A stretch of DNA of 7,370 nucleotides from Gammaproteobacteria bacterium (lineage in GTDB: Bacteria > Pseudomonadota > Gammaproteobacteria > Competibacterales > Competibacteraceae). The position numbers and the translations under genes were made by a program. The stretch is from NCBI GenBank assembly GCA_003562535.1, contig PWUP01000100.1:1-7370 (forward strand). The letters are read 5' to 3'. Below the pieces are notes generated by a model. The model saw only the letters and a list, made by a program, of their open reading frames with translations, searched no databases and was not told the origin of the DNA. Below are positions 1 to 6,437 of the stretch, one piece after another (positions within the stretch are counted from its first letter, which is position 1; each line of letters begins with the position of its first letter).

Positions 1-1020
1 ATAATATTTGATCATCGCCGGGACAAAGGCATAGACCACTTTATCATCGGCTACGCCCGCGCCCGGTGCATTAGCCAAAGCCACATTGCCCGCCCGCCAA
101 GCCCGCATCAAGCCGGATACTCCCAGCGCCGACTCGGGATTAAAAACCTCGGGATCGAGAAAGGCGTCATCGATACGCCGATAGATCACATCGACCCGGC
201 GTAAACCTTCAACCGCCCGCATATAGACACAATCATCGCTATCGACCAACAAATCAGAGCCTTCAACCAGCTCTACCCCCATTTGCTGAGCCAGAAAGGC
301 ATGTTCAAAATAAGCGGAATTATAGATGCCTGGCGTGAGCACCACCACCATGGGATCGTCCAGAGTGCGCGGTGATAGCCCCGCCAGCATATCGAATAAC
401 TGGGAGCAATAGTTGTCAACGGGAAGAATCGCGTAATTGGCAAAGAGTTCGGGAAACGCCCGCTTCATAACTTGGCGGTTTTCCAGCAGGTAGGACACCC
501 CGGACGGCACCCGTAAATTATCTTCAAGTACGTACAAGGTACCCTTAGCATCCCGGACTAAATCCGAACCACAGATGTGCGCCCAGACTCGGCGTGGGGG
601 GGTAATACCGCGACACTGGGGACGAAAATTATGTGAGTTTTCGAGCAACTCCGCAGGGAATACCCCGTCTTTGATAATCTGCTGATCGTGGTACAAATCA
701 TCGATGAATAAATTCAAAGCGGTCATGCGCTGGATTAAACCGGCCTCAGTGCGTTCCCACTCGGCTTTCTCGATGATGCGCGGGATCAGATCAAACGGCC
801 AGGCGCGGTCAATATTGCCGCTTTCGCTGTAAACCGTAAAGGTAATGCCCATGACGCGAATGGCTAATTCGGCGGCCTCTTTGCGCTTCATTAGCTCCTG
901 CTCGGGCAGCTCTGCCAGATACTGGCAGAGTTGCCGGGCGGGTTCACGTACCTGCCCAGCCACTTCAATCAGCTCATCGTACAGTCCATCTAAAGGATAA
1001 TCTTGCCAGTCGATTGTCAT
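1..1020 (-). CDS. Circularly permuted type 2 ATP-grasp protein, stand-alone (partial, C-terminus beyond left edge)
   Basis: The ATG at 1020 opens a frame that stays open to base 1, giving 340 residues that start MTIDWQDYPLDGLYDELIEV. Proteins of this family (DUF404/DUF407, CP_ATPgrasp) are usually about 470 residues, so roughly the last quarter is missing. Visible family blocks are DRAWPFDLIPRII (71-83), FPAELLENSHNFRPQCRG (121-138), YVLEDNLRVPSGVSYLLENR (163-182), VVVLTPGIYNSAYFEHAFLA (225-244), LVEGSDLLV (251-259) and VDVIYRRIDDAFLDP (276-290). The family is thought to form amide or peptide bonds using ATP, in the cytoplasm; the substrate is not known. It is the third gene of a minus-strand cluster, 120 nt after the transglutaminase gene. 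A TATAAT box lies in that gap, so it may also have its own promoter. All motifs in the visible part look intact, unlike those of the fused paralogue at 2025-4547. Family assignment is firm; exact function is open. Confidence 0.93.
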   Translation of the reverse strand, partial: MTIDWQDYPLDGLYDELIEVAGQVREPARQLCQYLAELPEQELMKRKEAAELAIRVMGITFTVYSESGNIDRAWPFDLIPRIIEKAEWERTEAGLIQRMTALNLFIDDLYHDQQIIKDGVFPAELLENSHNFRPQCRGITPPRRVWAHICGSDLVRDAKGTLYVLEDNLRVPSGVSYLLENRQVMKRAFPELFANYAILPVDNYCSQLFDMLAGLSPRTLDDPMVVVLTPGIYNSAYFEHAFLAQQMGVELVEGSDLLVDSDDCVYMRAVEGLRRVDVIYRRIDDAFLDPEVFNPESALGVSGLMRAWRAGNVALANAPGAGVADDKVVYAFVPAMIKYY

Positions 1021-1053
1021 AATGAACCATTCCAAGCAAAGTTTATGCCATAC

Positions 1054-1066
1054 CCTGATGATCAGG
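1054..1066. repeat. Short palindrome in the leader of the stand-alone ATP-grasp gene
   Basis: CCTGAT and ATCAGG flank a single G, a perfect 6-bp inverted repeat. It sits between the putative -10 box (1105-1110) and the start codon (1020). It could be a repressor site or chance; nothing else supports a role. Confidence 0.3.
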
Positions 1067-1104
1067 CTTTAGCGCACCGGTCATCTTCTGTACGCCTGTG
1101 GCGC

Positions 1105-1110
1105 ATTATA
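1105..1110 (-). promoter_or_regulatory. Possible -10 box for the stand-alone ATP-grasp gene
   Basis: A perfect TATAAT on the minus strand lies 84 nt upstream of the ATG at 1020, in the gap after the transglutaminase gene. At 17-nt spacing the -35 region reads TAACGC, which is poor, so this is either an activator-dependent promoter or a coincidence. It would let this gene be expressed apart from the two upstream genes. Confidence 0.35.
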
Positions 1111-1140
1111 GTGGCACAATGGCTAGGGCGTTAGTCCCTG

Positions 1141-2022
1141 CTAGGGGGCAAACGATGCGAGCCGTTCGACATCGACGGCGACCGTTAGCTCATGCGGCCC
1201 GCCCCCGGAAATGACACCCTTCAACGGAGTCACATCACCATAATCGCGCCCCCACGCAGTGGTAATGTACTGATCAGTGCGCATTTGGCGATTGGTGGGA
1301 TCAAAATCGACCCAACCGTGGCCGGGTTGATACACGGCAAACCAAGCATGAGACGCATCGACTCCTTGTAATTTGGGTTGATCCGGCGGCGGTAGAGTTT
1401 CCAAATAGCCGCTGACATAGCGTGCGGGGATACCCAGAGACCGTAAACAGGCAATGGCTAAATGGGCAAAGTCTTGGCACACACCGCGGCGCTTATGCAG
1501 CACTTCGGACAATGGCGTGACCACCGTGGTCGAGTGGGGATCGTAAATAAAATCCTGATGGATGCGTTCGGTCAATTGCATCACGGCCTCTAACAAGGGT
1601 TGACCCGGTGCTAAAACCGCACGAGCGTAGTCGTGAATCACCGCGTCAGGCTTGATGAAGGGCGAATCCAACAACATATCACGAGCGATTAGCCCAGCGG
1701 CGCTGATGTCCGTCATCACTTGTGCATGCACCGCTTCCCACGGGGGAGAATCCACGGGTATGGGCACGCTGTCCAGCAATAAGGTGCTCACGGCTGTGAC
1801 GGTTAGCACCGTATGCGGGGTTTGAATAGCAAAATAACTCACCCGATTGCCGTAATAATCACGACGTTCGCTCAATTGAACGGGCCGAGGGTTAATATCC
1901 ACGGTGCTGCTTAAACAGCGTTGCCCTGGCTCGTCTCGGGGTAATAAACACGCCTCATTATGGCAGAGGGTCACCATCTGCTGATAGGCATAACGGGTTT
2001 GATGAGTCACTTGATAGCGCAT
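1141..2022 (-). CDS. Transglutaminase-like cysteine protease family protein
   Basis: A 293-residue protein with no signal peptide, so probably cytoplasmic. The N-terminal part (about 1-85, MRYQVTHQTRYAYQQMVTLCHNEACLLPR) matches the bacterial transglutaminase-like N-terminal region. The core domain follows at about 140-245. The catalytic triad can be read as Cys182 in RRGVCQDFAH, His225 in DASHAWFAVY and Asp241 in GWVDFDPTN. Length is normal for the family. The start codon lies 2 nt after the stop of the ATP-grasp/alpha-E gene, so the two are almost certainly co-transcribed and translationally coupled; a weak GGGACGA precedes the ATG. Members of this family in such clusters have been proposed to act as peptidases or acyl-transferring enzymes on an ATP-grasp product. 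True protein cross-linking activity should not be assumed. The next gene downstream is the stand-alone ATP-grasp protein. Confidence 0.94.
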   Translation of the reverse strand: MRYQVTHQTRYAYQQMVTLCHNEACLLPRDEPGQRCLSSTVDINPRPVQLSERRDYYGNRVSYFAIQTPHTVLTVTAVSTLLLDSVPIPVDSPPWEAVHAQVMTDISAAGLIARDMLLDSPFIKPDAVIHDYARAVLAPGQPLLEAVMQLTERIHQDFIYDPHSTTVVTPLSEVLHKRRGVCQDFAHLAIACLRSLGIPARYVSGYLETLPPPDQPKLQGVDASHAWFAVYQPGHGWVDFDPTNRQMRTDQYITTAWGRDYGDVTPLKGVISGGGPHELTVAVDVERLASFAP

Positions 2023-2024
2023 GA

Positions 2025-4547
2025 CTATTCGTCCCGGTAAGTGACCAGTTGCCGTGGCCGCTCGGCATGGCGGAAATAGCCATCAGCGAGCGCTTCACTC
2101 AGCATGGTCAACCGGCCACCAAGCTGAACGAGAAAATCGTCGAGGACAAAACGCCGCCTGCTGGCGTCGGTCACCAGAAGTTTGGGCAGTTCGACTAAGC
2201 GCAGCCGAGTCAATACATCGAGGCTGATGCGTTGTTCGGCACTGCGATGGGGCAAGCGGGCTTGCTGACCCGGCAAGCGATCGATGTCAAGCTGTAAATG
2301 GCGCAGTTGATAACCCAGCGCCCGTGGATTCGCCTCATCGAGCAAGAGCAATTCCAGCACGGCATCCGTGCGAATTTGAATCCGGTAACGATCTCGGTAA
2401 GTCATCAAACTGTCACAGACATTGAGCAAAGCCTCCAACAATGGGCTACCCACAGTTTCCGACACTAAGGCGGCACGCAGCAAACGCAACTGCTGTTGGG
2501 CGCGTTCCATGCGTCGCCCAATCATTAAAAATCGCCAACCCTGTCCATGATTCATGCTATCCAGTGTCAGGCCATTAAAGGCGGCACCGGCGGTAAGGAG
2601 TTGATTGAGCTGTTCGAGAATCGCATTCAGCAACGCCGGATCGGTACCAATGGCATCGGTGGCATTAGCGGCAACGGTATGTAACTGCTGTAAATCATCA
2701 TCAATGCCTGCAATAACCCGCCATAAATCGGGTGAAATGCGTTCACGCACGGCGCGGGCGGCATTGAGCATCGCTTCGAGGTTAAACACCAGACTGCCGA
2801 CAGTTTGAGCATCTAATAATAATTCGGCTATGGCGTGATCCAGCGCTGTCGCCGAGGCCACGTCGGACACCTCATCGCCTTCTTGAGCCGGTTGGGCTAG
2901 CCAGCGCAATGCCCGCAGAAAATCCGGTAAATGAGCTAATTCCGCCCCTTGTTCAGGATCGGGTTCTAATAATTCCAGCAACATCACCCGCAACAGCCTG
3001 ACCATACTGTCGGCGCGTTCCGCATACCGGCCCAGCCAAAATAAATTCTCCGCCACCCGGCTCGGTACACCGGGTATGGGAGCTGGGGTCGTACCGACTA
3101 TTTCAGTGTTGAGCAAACTCAGCGGCTGAATGGGTTCTGAGGCCAACACCCAGGTGTCTTTACCTACCCCATAGGCTTTGCCATCGCGGGTCTCACTGTC
3201 GGCAATCACGCCCCCTAAACCACCCGGCAAGGCCAAATAATCATCAGTGGTGGCGATCAGAAAAGTGCGCAGCAATACTGGTAAAGGCTGTAGCCCTCCA
3301 TCACGCACTACGGGCGTCGCTGCAGGGATAAATGGACGGCGGGCGGTAAACCCCCATGGACGGGTCTGGATGGCTTGGCGCAGATCTGATAACGCTTCCT
3401 GCGCCAAACACCGGCCATCATAGCGTGACCTGCCCCGCTCGTACACGATCATTTCAGAGAGGTGCTCCAAGACTGCGGTACACATTACTGGATCACCACA
3501 CCACAAGGTTTCCACCGAGGGCAACTGCAAGTCCTCGCCTAATAATGCACGGCATAATTGTGGTAAATAAACCGCTAAGGCCGGATTTTCCAACACCGCA
3601 CACCCCAACGGATTGACACAACCCACCCGCCGCTGGCGCACCGCCTGCAATAACCCAGCAACGCCTAGGCGCGATAGTCCACCAAGCTCCAAACTGTCAC
3701 AATCACGATCATTGTTCCAACGCAGAATCACATCCACCGGCTGTAAACCGTCGAGACTGCGCACAAATACTCCACCATCCCGCACAGTTAAATCATTACC
3801 CTGCACTAATGGATAGCCTAAATAATTGGCCAGATACGCATGTTCAAAATAATCAGGGTGGGCTAAGCCAGGTGTCATTAATACCGTACAACCATTCTCA
3901 GTATCCGCCACCGTTTGTAAACACTGGCGTAACACTCGGAAAAACTGCGCCAGACGGTGAACCCGCGCATCCCGAAATAAGCTGGGCAAGACCCGCGACA
4001 ACACAATACGGTTTTCCAGCGCATAACCCAAACCCGCCAGACGCTGCACGCCTTCACTCAACACATAACTTTGACCTGCCGCGTCTTGAGCCACGTCAGC
4101 GGTATGAAACGGCAAACGCCAGTGCCCCGCTGACACCCCTTGTCCCACACAAGGTCTTAGAAAACCAGGATCGGCCAACACAATCTCGGCAGGTAATAGC
4201 CCTTGGCGCAAAACCCGCTGTGGACCATAGATATCTTGAAACAGAACACTGAGCAACTCGGCGCGCTGTTGTAAACCGCGCTCCACACTCTGCCACTGCT
4301 CGCTGGGTATTGCCAGTGGGATAGGATCCAACAACCAGGGACGCAATACCCCATGCCCATGATCGGCCACCCCGCTGTCGCGCAACAGTCGCCGGATCAG
4401 TTGTTGGCGTTTAGTCAATTCCACAGCACCCAATTCAGCTAAGGCTCGCTGCAAATACTGCCAAGGATCGCTACCGTACTGCTCAGCACAAAACGCTAAA
4501 CCCGCCATAGTTGAGTATTCGAATCCGTTACGCCATAAAAGTACCAC
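2025..4547 (-). CDS. Circularly permuted ATP-grasp / alpha-E (DUF403) fusion protein
   Basis: An 840-residue protein counted from GTG 4547; ATG 4508 (residue 14) is an equally possible start, giving 827 residues. Residues ~25-490 form the ATP-grasp half, with LRPWLLDPIPL (68-78), ADPGFLRPCVGQG (125-137), GYALENRIVLSRVLP (174-188), DYFEHAYLANYLGYPLVQG (232-250) and GKDTWVLASEP (462-472). Residues ~494-830 form the helical alpha-E half, with SRVAENLFWLGRYAERADS (496-514), GWRFLMIGRRMERAQ (670-684) and a TYRDRY block followed by LLLLDEANPRALGYQL (716-748). The two LGRYAERA/IGRRMERA blocks suggest an internal duplication. It is the first gene of the cluster. In the ATP-grasp half several conserved residues differ: RRxDD is RWNND (276-280) and PSG is LAG (170-172), so its catalysis is in doubt. 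The GAGG upstream of the GTG is 13 nt away, longer than ideal. Family assignment is firm; biochemical role is unknown. Confidence 0.94.
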   Translation of the reverse strand: MVLLWRNGFEYSTMAGLAFCAEQYGSDPWQYLQRALAELGAVELTKRQQLIRRLLRDSGVADHGHGVLRPWLLDPIPLAIPSEQWQSVERGLQQRAELLSVLFQDIYGPQRVLRQGLLPAEIVLADPGFLRPCVGQGVSAGHWRLPFHTADVAQDAAGQSYVLSEGVQRLAGLGYALENRIVLSRVLPSLFRDARVHRLAQFFRVLRQCLQTVADTENGCTVLMTPGLAHPDYFEHAYLANYLGYPLVQGNDLTVRDGGVFVRSLDGLQPVDVILRWNNDRDCDSLELGGLSRLGVAGLLQAVRQRRVGCVNPLGCAVLENPALAVYLPQLCRALLGEDLQLPSVETLWCGDPVMCTAVLEHLSEMIVYERGRSRYDGRCLAQEALSDLRQAIQTRPWGFTARRPFIPAATPVVRDGGLQPLPVLLRTFLIATTDDYLALPGGLGGVIADSETRDGKAYGVGKDTWVLASEPIQPLSLLNTEIVGTTPAPIPGVPSRVAENLFWLGRYAERADSMVRLLRVMLLELLEPDPEQGAELAHLPDFLRALRWLAQPAQEGDEVSDVASATALDHAIAELLLDAQTVGSLVFNLEAMLNAARAVRERISPDLWRVIAGIDDDLQQLHTVAANATDAIGTDPALLNAILEQLNQLLTAGAAFNGLTLDSMNHGQGWRFLMIGRRMERAQQQLRLLRAALVSETVGSPLLEALLNVCDSLMTYRDRYRIQIRTDAVLELLLLDEANPRALGYQLRHLQLDIDRLPGQQARLPHRSAEQRISLDVLTRLRLVELPKLLVTDASRRRFVLDDFLVQLGGRLTMLSEALADGYFRHAERPRQLVTYRDE

Positions 4548-4568
4548 TATAGCGTACTTACCTCATCA

Positions 4569-4596
4569 AAAATAATCGCTAAAAAAAATGTTGCAA
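4569..4596 (-). promoter_or_regulatory. Candidate promoter of the ATP-grasp/alpha-E operon
   Basis: On the minus strand TTGCAA (4596-4591) is followed after 16 nt, including a run of eight T, by TATTTT (4574-4569). The predicted transcript would start close to 4562, leaving a very short leader before the GTG at 4547. The TTGCAA box is its own reverse complement and also serves as the -35 box of the phasin promoter on the other strand. Confidence 0.35.
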
Positions 4597-4604
4597 CGCA
4601 ACAT
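4588..4604. promoter_or_regulatory. Palindromic operator candidate over the shared -35 box
   Basis: ATGTTGC (4588-4594), AAC, GCAACAT (4598-4604) form a perfect 7-bp inverted repeat covering the -35 box of the phasin promoter and of the divergent candidate promoter. A further GCAACA half-site lies at 4625-4630, at or just after the predicted phasin transcription start. The TTGC-N3-GCAA core has the same layout as the CTGC-N3-GCAG sites reported for the PHA-responsive repressor PhaR. That similarity is an inference; no phaR gene is in the window. Confidence 0.5.
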
Positions 4605-4619
4605 AAAGCTTGTTATGAT
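4591..4619 (+). promoter_or_regulatory. Phasin gene promoter, sigma70 type with extended -10
   Basis: TTGCAA (4591-4596), a 17-nt spacer, then TATGAT (4614-4619) preceded by TGT, an extended -10 element. Spacing is optimal and the boxes are close to consensus. The start codon is 51 nt downstream of the -10 box, with a strong GGAGG at 4658-4662. The GGAGG lies inside a small perfect inverted repeat (GACCT-GG-AGGTC, 4653-4664). Confidence 0.7.
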
Positions 4620-4670
4620 GCACTGCAACAAATCACCGATCACACGACAACTGACCTGGAGGTCAATACC

Positions 4671-5024
4671 ATGAGTTACGATATCTTTGAGAATGTCACC
4701 AAGCAACAAGAAAACCTGCTGGCTACCTTGCAAAAACTGAACACGCTGGCCGTGACCAATGTTGAGAAAATGTCTCAACTGCAAATGGACACCCTGCGCA
4801 GCTACAGCGAAATGACCGTGCAACAAATGCGCGCAATCACTGAGGTGAAAAATCCTCAGCAACTGCAAGACTATCTGGCTCAACAAGCCGAGTCGGTCAA
4901 AGCGATGGCTGAAAAACTGATGGCCGATGCCAAAGCAGCCACTGAGCTGGGCGTGGCATTCAACCAAGAAGCCCAAAAAATCGCTCAAGACTCACTGGCC
5001 AGCGTCACCCGCAAAGCGGCCTAA
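4671..5024 (+). CDS. Phasin family protein (PHA granule-associated)
   Basis: A 117-residue, almost wholly helical protein rich in Gln, Ala, Lys and Met, with only one Pro (residue 62) and no Cys. It starts MSYDIFENVTKQQENLLATL. The block KNPQQLQDYLAQQAESVKA (60-78) followed by a helix ending ATELGVAFNQEAQKI (90-104) is typical of the Phasin_2 family. Phasins coat the surface of PHA storage granules and influence their number and size; they have no catalytic residues. The ATG is set by GGAGG 8 nt upstream, and the length is at the short end of the family. The gene is monocistronic, with its own promoter and a strong terminator. A palindrome over its -35 box suggests repression, possibly released when PHA is made. 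No PHA synthase or PhaR gene is visible. A generic helical stress protein is the main alternative, but the motif fit is good. Confidence 0.88.
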   Translation: MSYDIFENVTKQQENLLATLQKLNTLAVTNVEKMSQLQMDTLRSYSEMTVQQMRAITEVKNPQQLQDYLAQQAESVKAMAEKLMADAKAATELGVAFNQEAQKIAQDSLASVTRKAA

Positions 5025-5049
5025 GTCCTTAAGACTGCTTCAGTCAGTT

Positions 5050-5084
5050 ACGCCACCGTTCATTACCTGAGCGGTGGCGTTTTT
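5050..5084 (+). terminator. Intrinsic terminator of the phasin gene
   Basis: ACGCCACCG (5050-5058) pairs with CGGTGGCGT (5072-5080). The stem continues inward through one T-G wobble and three more pairs to a 5-nt loop (5063-5067), giving 13 paired positions in all. A run of five T (5080-5084) follows. It lies 25 nt after the phasin stop codon. Confidence 0.9.
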
Positions 5085-5113
5085 AATGTGAAACCGTTAC
5101 AATCATCTCTGGG

Positions 5114-5141
5114 TTGTCCGTTGTCCAAGACTTGTTATTGA
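5114..5141 (+). promoter_or_regulatory. Possible promoter of the small zinc-binding-like gene
   Basis: TTGTCC (5114-5119), a 16-nt spacer, then TATTGA (5136-5141) preceded by TGT. The boxes are weaker than those of the phasin and rpmB, but the same CTTGTTAT string is present at the -10. It lies just after the phasin terminator and 22 nt before the start codon at 5164. Confidence 0.35.
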
Positions 5142-5163
5142 ATCCAGTGAATAGGATGGTTTC

Positions 5164-5358
5164 ATGCAGAATCGTATCAAGCGCGTGGTCGCTCGACTCT
5201 TATGCCGTATCCAAGGCCACCAGCTTTATTTCGTCCGTACCGCCCATCGCGGCGAGAGAATTTTCCATTGTGAGCGTTGCAAAGGCCAGTTTGCCTTTTG
5301 CGAACAGCGTTATTGGCGTCGAGCGGAGTCGTTGCAGCGCAGAGTGAGTCATGGATGA
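5164..5358 (+). CDS. Small putative zinc-binding protein of unknown function
   Basis: A 64-residue, very basic protein starting MQNRIKRVVARLLCRIQGHQ. Cys14 and His19 (CRIQGH) plus Cys36 and Cys39 (CERC) could form a single C-x4-H...C-x2-C zinc site like a small zinc ribbon; a fifth Cys (46) is extra. An arginine-rich tail (51-61) could bind nucleic acid. The start is supported by AGGA at 5153-5156, 7 nt before the ATG, and a possible promoter at 5114-5141. The gene sits alone between the phasin terminator and the convergent mepA gene. I do not recognise a named family, and no function can be assigned. An overlapping frame (5114-5347) starts at TTG and lacks such a pattern, so this frame is the better one. 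Coding status rests on the motif and the ribosome binding site. Confidence 0.55.
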   Translation: MQNRIKRVVARLLCRIQGHQLYFVRTAHRGERIFHCERCKGQFAFCEQRYWRRAESLQRRVSHG

Positions 5359-5432
5359 TTAGATTGTCTTTGCTGCACTAGCATCAACGTCGATTTCCAC
5401 AGGGTGCATAATCAAACATTGTGACGGGGTAG

Positions 5433-5455
5433 ATTCCACCAATCTTTGGTGGAAT
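5433..5455. repeat. Perfect 10-bp hairpin between convergent genes
   Basis: ATTCCACCAA (5433-5442) and TTGGTGGAAT (5446-5455) are exact reverse complements around a 3-nt loop TCT. It lies between the small gene ending at 5358 and mepA ending at 5506. Neither strand has a T run after the stem, so it is not a classic intrinsic terminator. It may stabilise or end either transcript, or be a protein-binding palindrome. Confidence 0.6.
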
Positions 5456-5505
5456 AACGAAGTTGATGATGGGATTGTGTTCTTAATCGGTATGGTTTGG
5501 ACGCT

Positions 5506-6402
5506 TCACGGCAATGTACGGATGTGCTCACAAGCGGCAGGTAACTCCGGTACTCGCCGTGGACGCGGCGTAGTTGTTGGGGGCGGCGGGCGGCGTTGAT
5601 CCTGAATCCAGCTCGCCAAATCTTCGTCACAACCACTGCCTGGAGGGGGTGGAGCTTGTGGTTGGCACTCAGGACTGTCAGGCGGACAGGCCAAACGGAC
5701 ATGGAAATGGCCATCATGTCCCCACCAAGGGCGTAGCTTACCCAACCAATCCTGCTCTCCTTGAGTGTGACAAAGTTTTTGCTTAATCACAGGATTGACA
5801 AAAATGCGTTCGACTTCAGGGATCAATGCGGTATGCCGCAGCAAATCGGTAAATAAGGGATGCCAGTGTTCAGTGATGACTTGCCCACGTGCTCGATCCA
5901 CCACCGAGCGCATCGAACGCTCCTCGATAGCCGCAGGGGGCAGGCGTTCGTGCTGGGTGAGCAAGGTGAACCAAATATCGACATCCAGACCGTTTTGATG
6001 GCTGGCATGGCCATAAGGCATAGGCCCGCCACGCGCTTGAGTGAGATCCCCAACCAGTAAGCGGACACTACGAGCATCGGCGTACTCACCGAGGTGCTGT
6101 ACTAAAGCAATTAACTGGGGATGACCATAGTGACGGTTACGACTCAAACGCATGACTTGATAACCCCGTCCTTGGGGAGGTAAAACGTCTGCACCGGCCA
6201 GACAGCCTGCATTATAGGTGCCATAGACTTGCGGCGCACCCGTGGTAGGGCCAGGCACGGCTGACCAGGAAGCCCATACCGAAGTAGAGGACAATAAGGC
6301 CAAAATCGCGGTGAGTATCTTGATGTGCACTATGGTATCCCCGACCCTGTTAATTAATCGCTCTATTAACGACATGAAACCCATGATTTTTGATGCCATC
6401 AT
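5506..6402 (-). CDS. mepA: Penicillin-insensitive murein endopeptidase MepA (peptidase M74)
   Basis: A secreted zinc endopeptidase of the LAS type that cuts D-alanyl-meso-diaminopimelyl cross-links in periplasmic peptidoglycan. From ATG 6402 it has 298 residues. Metal-site motifs are present: SHQNGLDVD with His135 and Asp142, and WGHDGHFHVRL with His229, His232 and His234, matching E. coli His113, Asp120, His206, His209 and His211. Cys67, 211, 239, 246, 258 and 291 match the six cysteines that form three disulfides in E. coli MepA. A hydrophobic stretch (29-42) ending SVWA predicts cleavage after Ala44. The C-terminal tail is proline-rich, as in the family. AGGAGG (6406-6411) is 3 nt from ATG 6402 and 6 nt from ATG 6399, so the second Met is the likelier start. 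GTG 6330 (residue 25) would give a 274-residue form with a normal signal peptide, the E. coli length, and remains possible. The gene appears monocistronic. Confidence 0.96.
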   Translation of the reverse strand: MMASKIMGFMSLIERLINRVGDTIVHIKILTAILALLSSTSVWASWSAVPGPTTGAPQVYGTYNAGCLAGADVLPPQGRGYQVMRLSRNRHYGHPQLIALVQHLGEYADARSVRLLVGDLTQARGGPMPYGHASHQNGLDVDIWFTLLTQHERLPPAAIEERSMRSVVDRARGQVITEHWHPLFTDLLRHTALIPEVERIFVNPVIKQKLCHTQGEQDWLGKLRPWWGHDGHFHVRLACPPDSPECQPQAPPPPGSGCDEDLASWIQDQRRPPPPTTTPRPRRVPELPAACEHIRTLP

Positions 6403-6437
6403 ACACCTCCTAATCTAATCTGTCTTGAGCTATGATG

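Noticed and set aside
1107..1125. Possible sigma54 site (TGGCAC) in the plus direction
   Set aside because: The TTGC half at the required spacing is missing and no plus-strand gene follows.
1130..1150. CCCT-GCT-AGGG hairpin at the end of the transglutaminase gene as a terminator
   Set aside because: The stem is only 4 bp and no T run follows on the minus strand.
3356..4252. Plus-strand open frames of 67-147 residues opposite the ATP-grasp/alpha-E gene
   Set aside because: They lie antisense to a gene with clear family motifs, have low-complexity Pro/Thr/Arg-rich translations and no family-like motif.
4566..4988. Minus-strand 140-residue frame opposite the phasin
   Set aside because: It is a mirror of the helical phasin coding sequence and would run through the phasin promoter; the plus frame has promoter, GGAGG, family match and terminator.
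5114..5347. 77-residue frame starting at TTG overlapping the small zinc-binding-like gene
   Set aside because: It has no ribosome binding site or motif, while the overlapping frame at 5164 has AGGA and a Cys/His pattern.
5412..5717. 101-residue minus frame overlapping the 3' end of mepA
   Set aside because: It overlaps the proline-rich MepA tail in another frame and shows no family signal.
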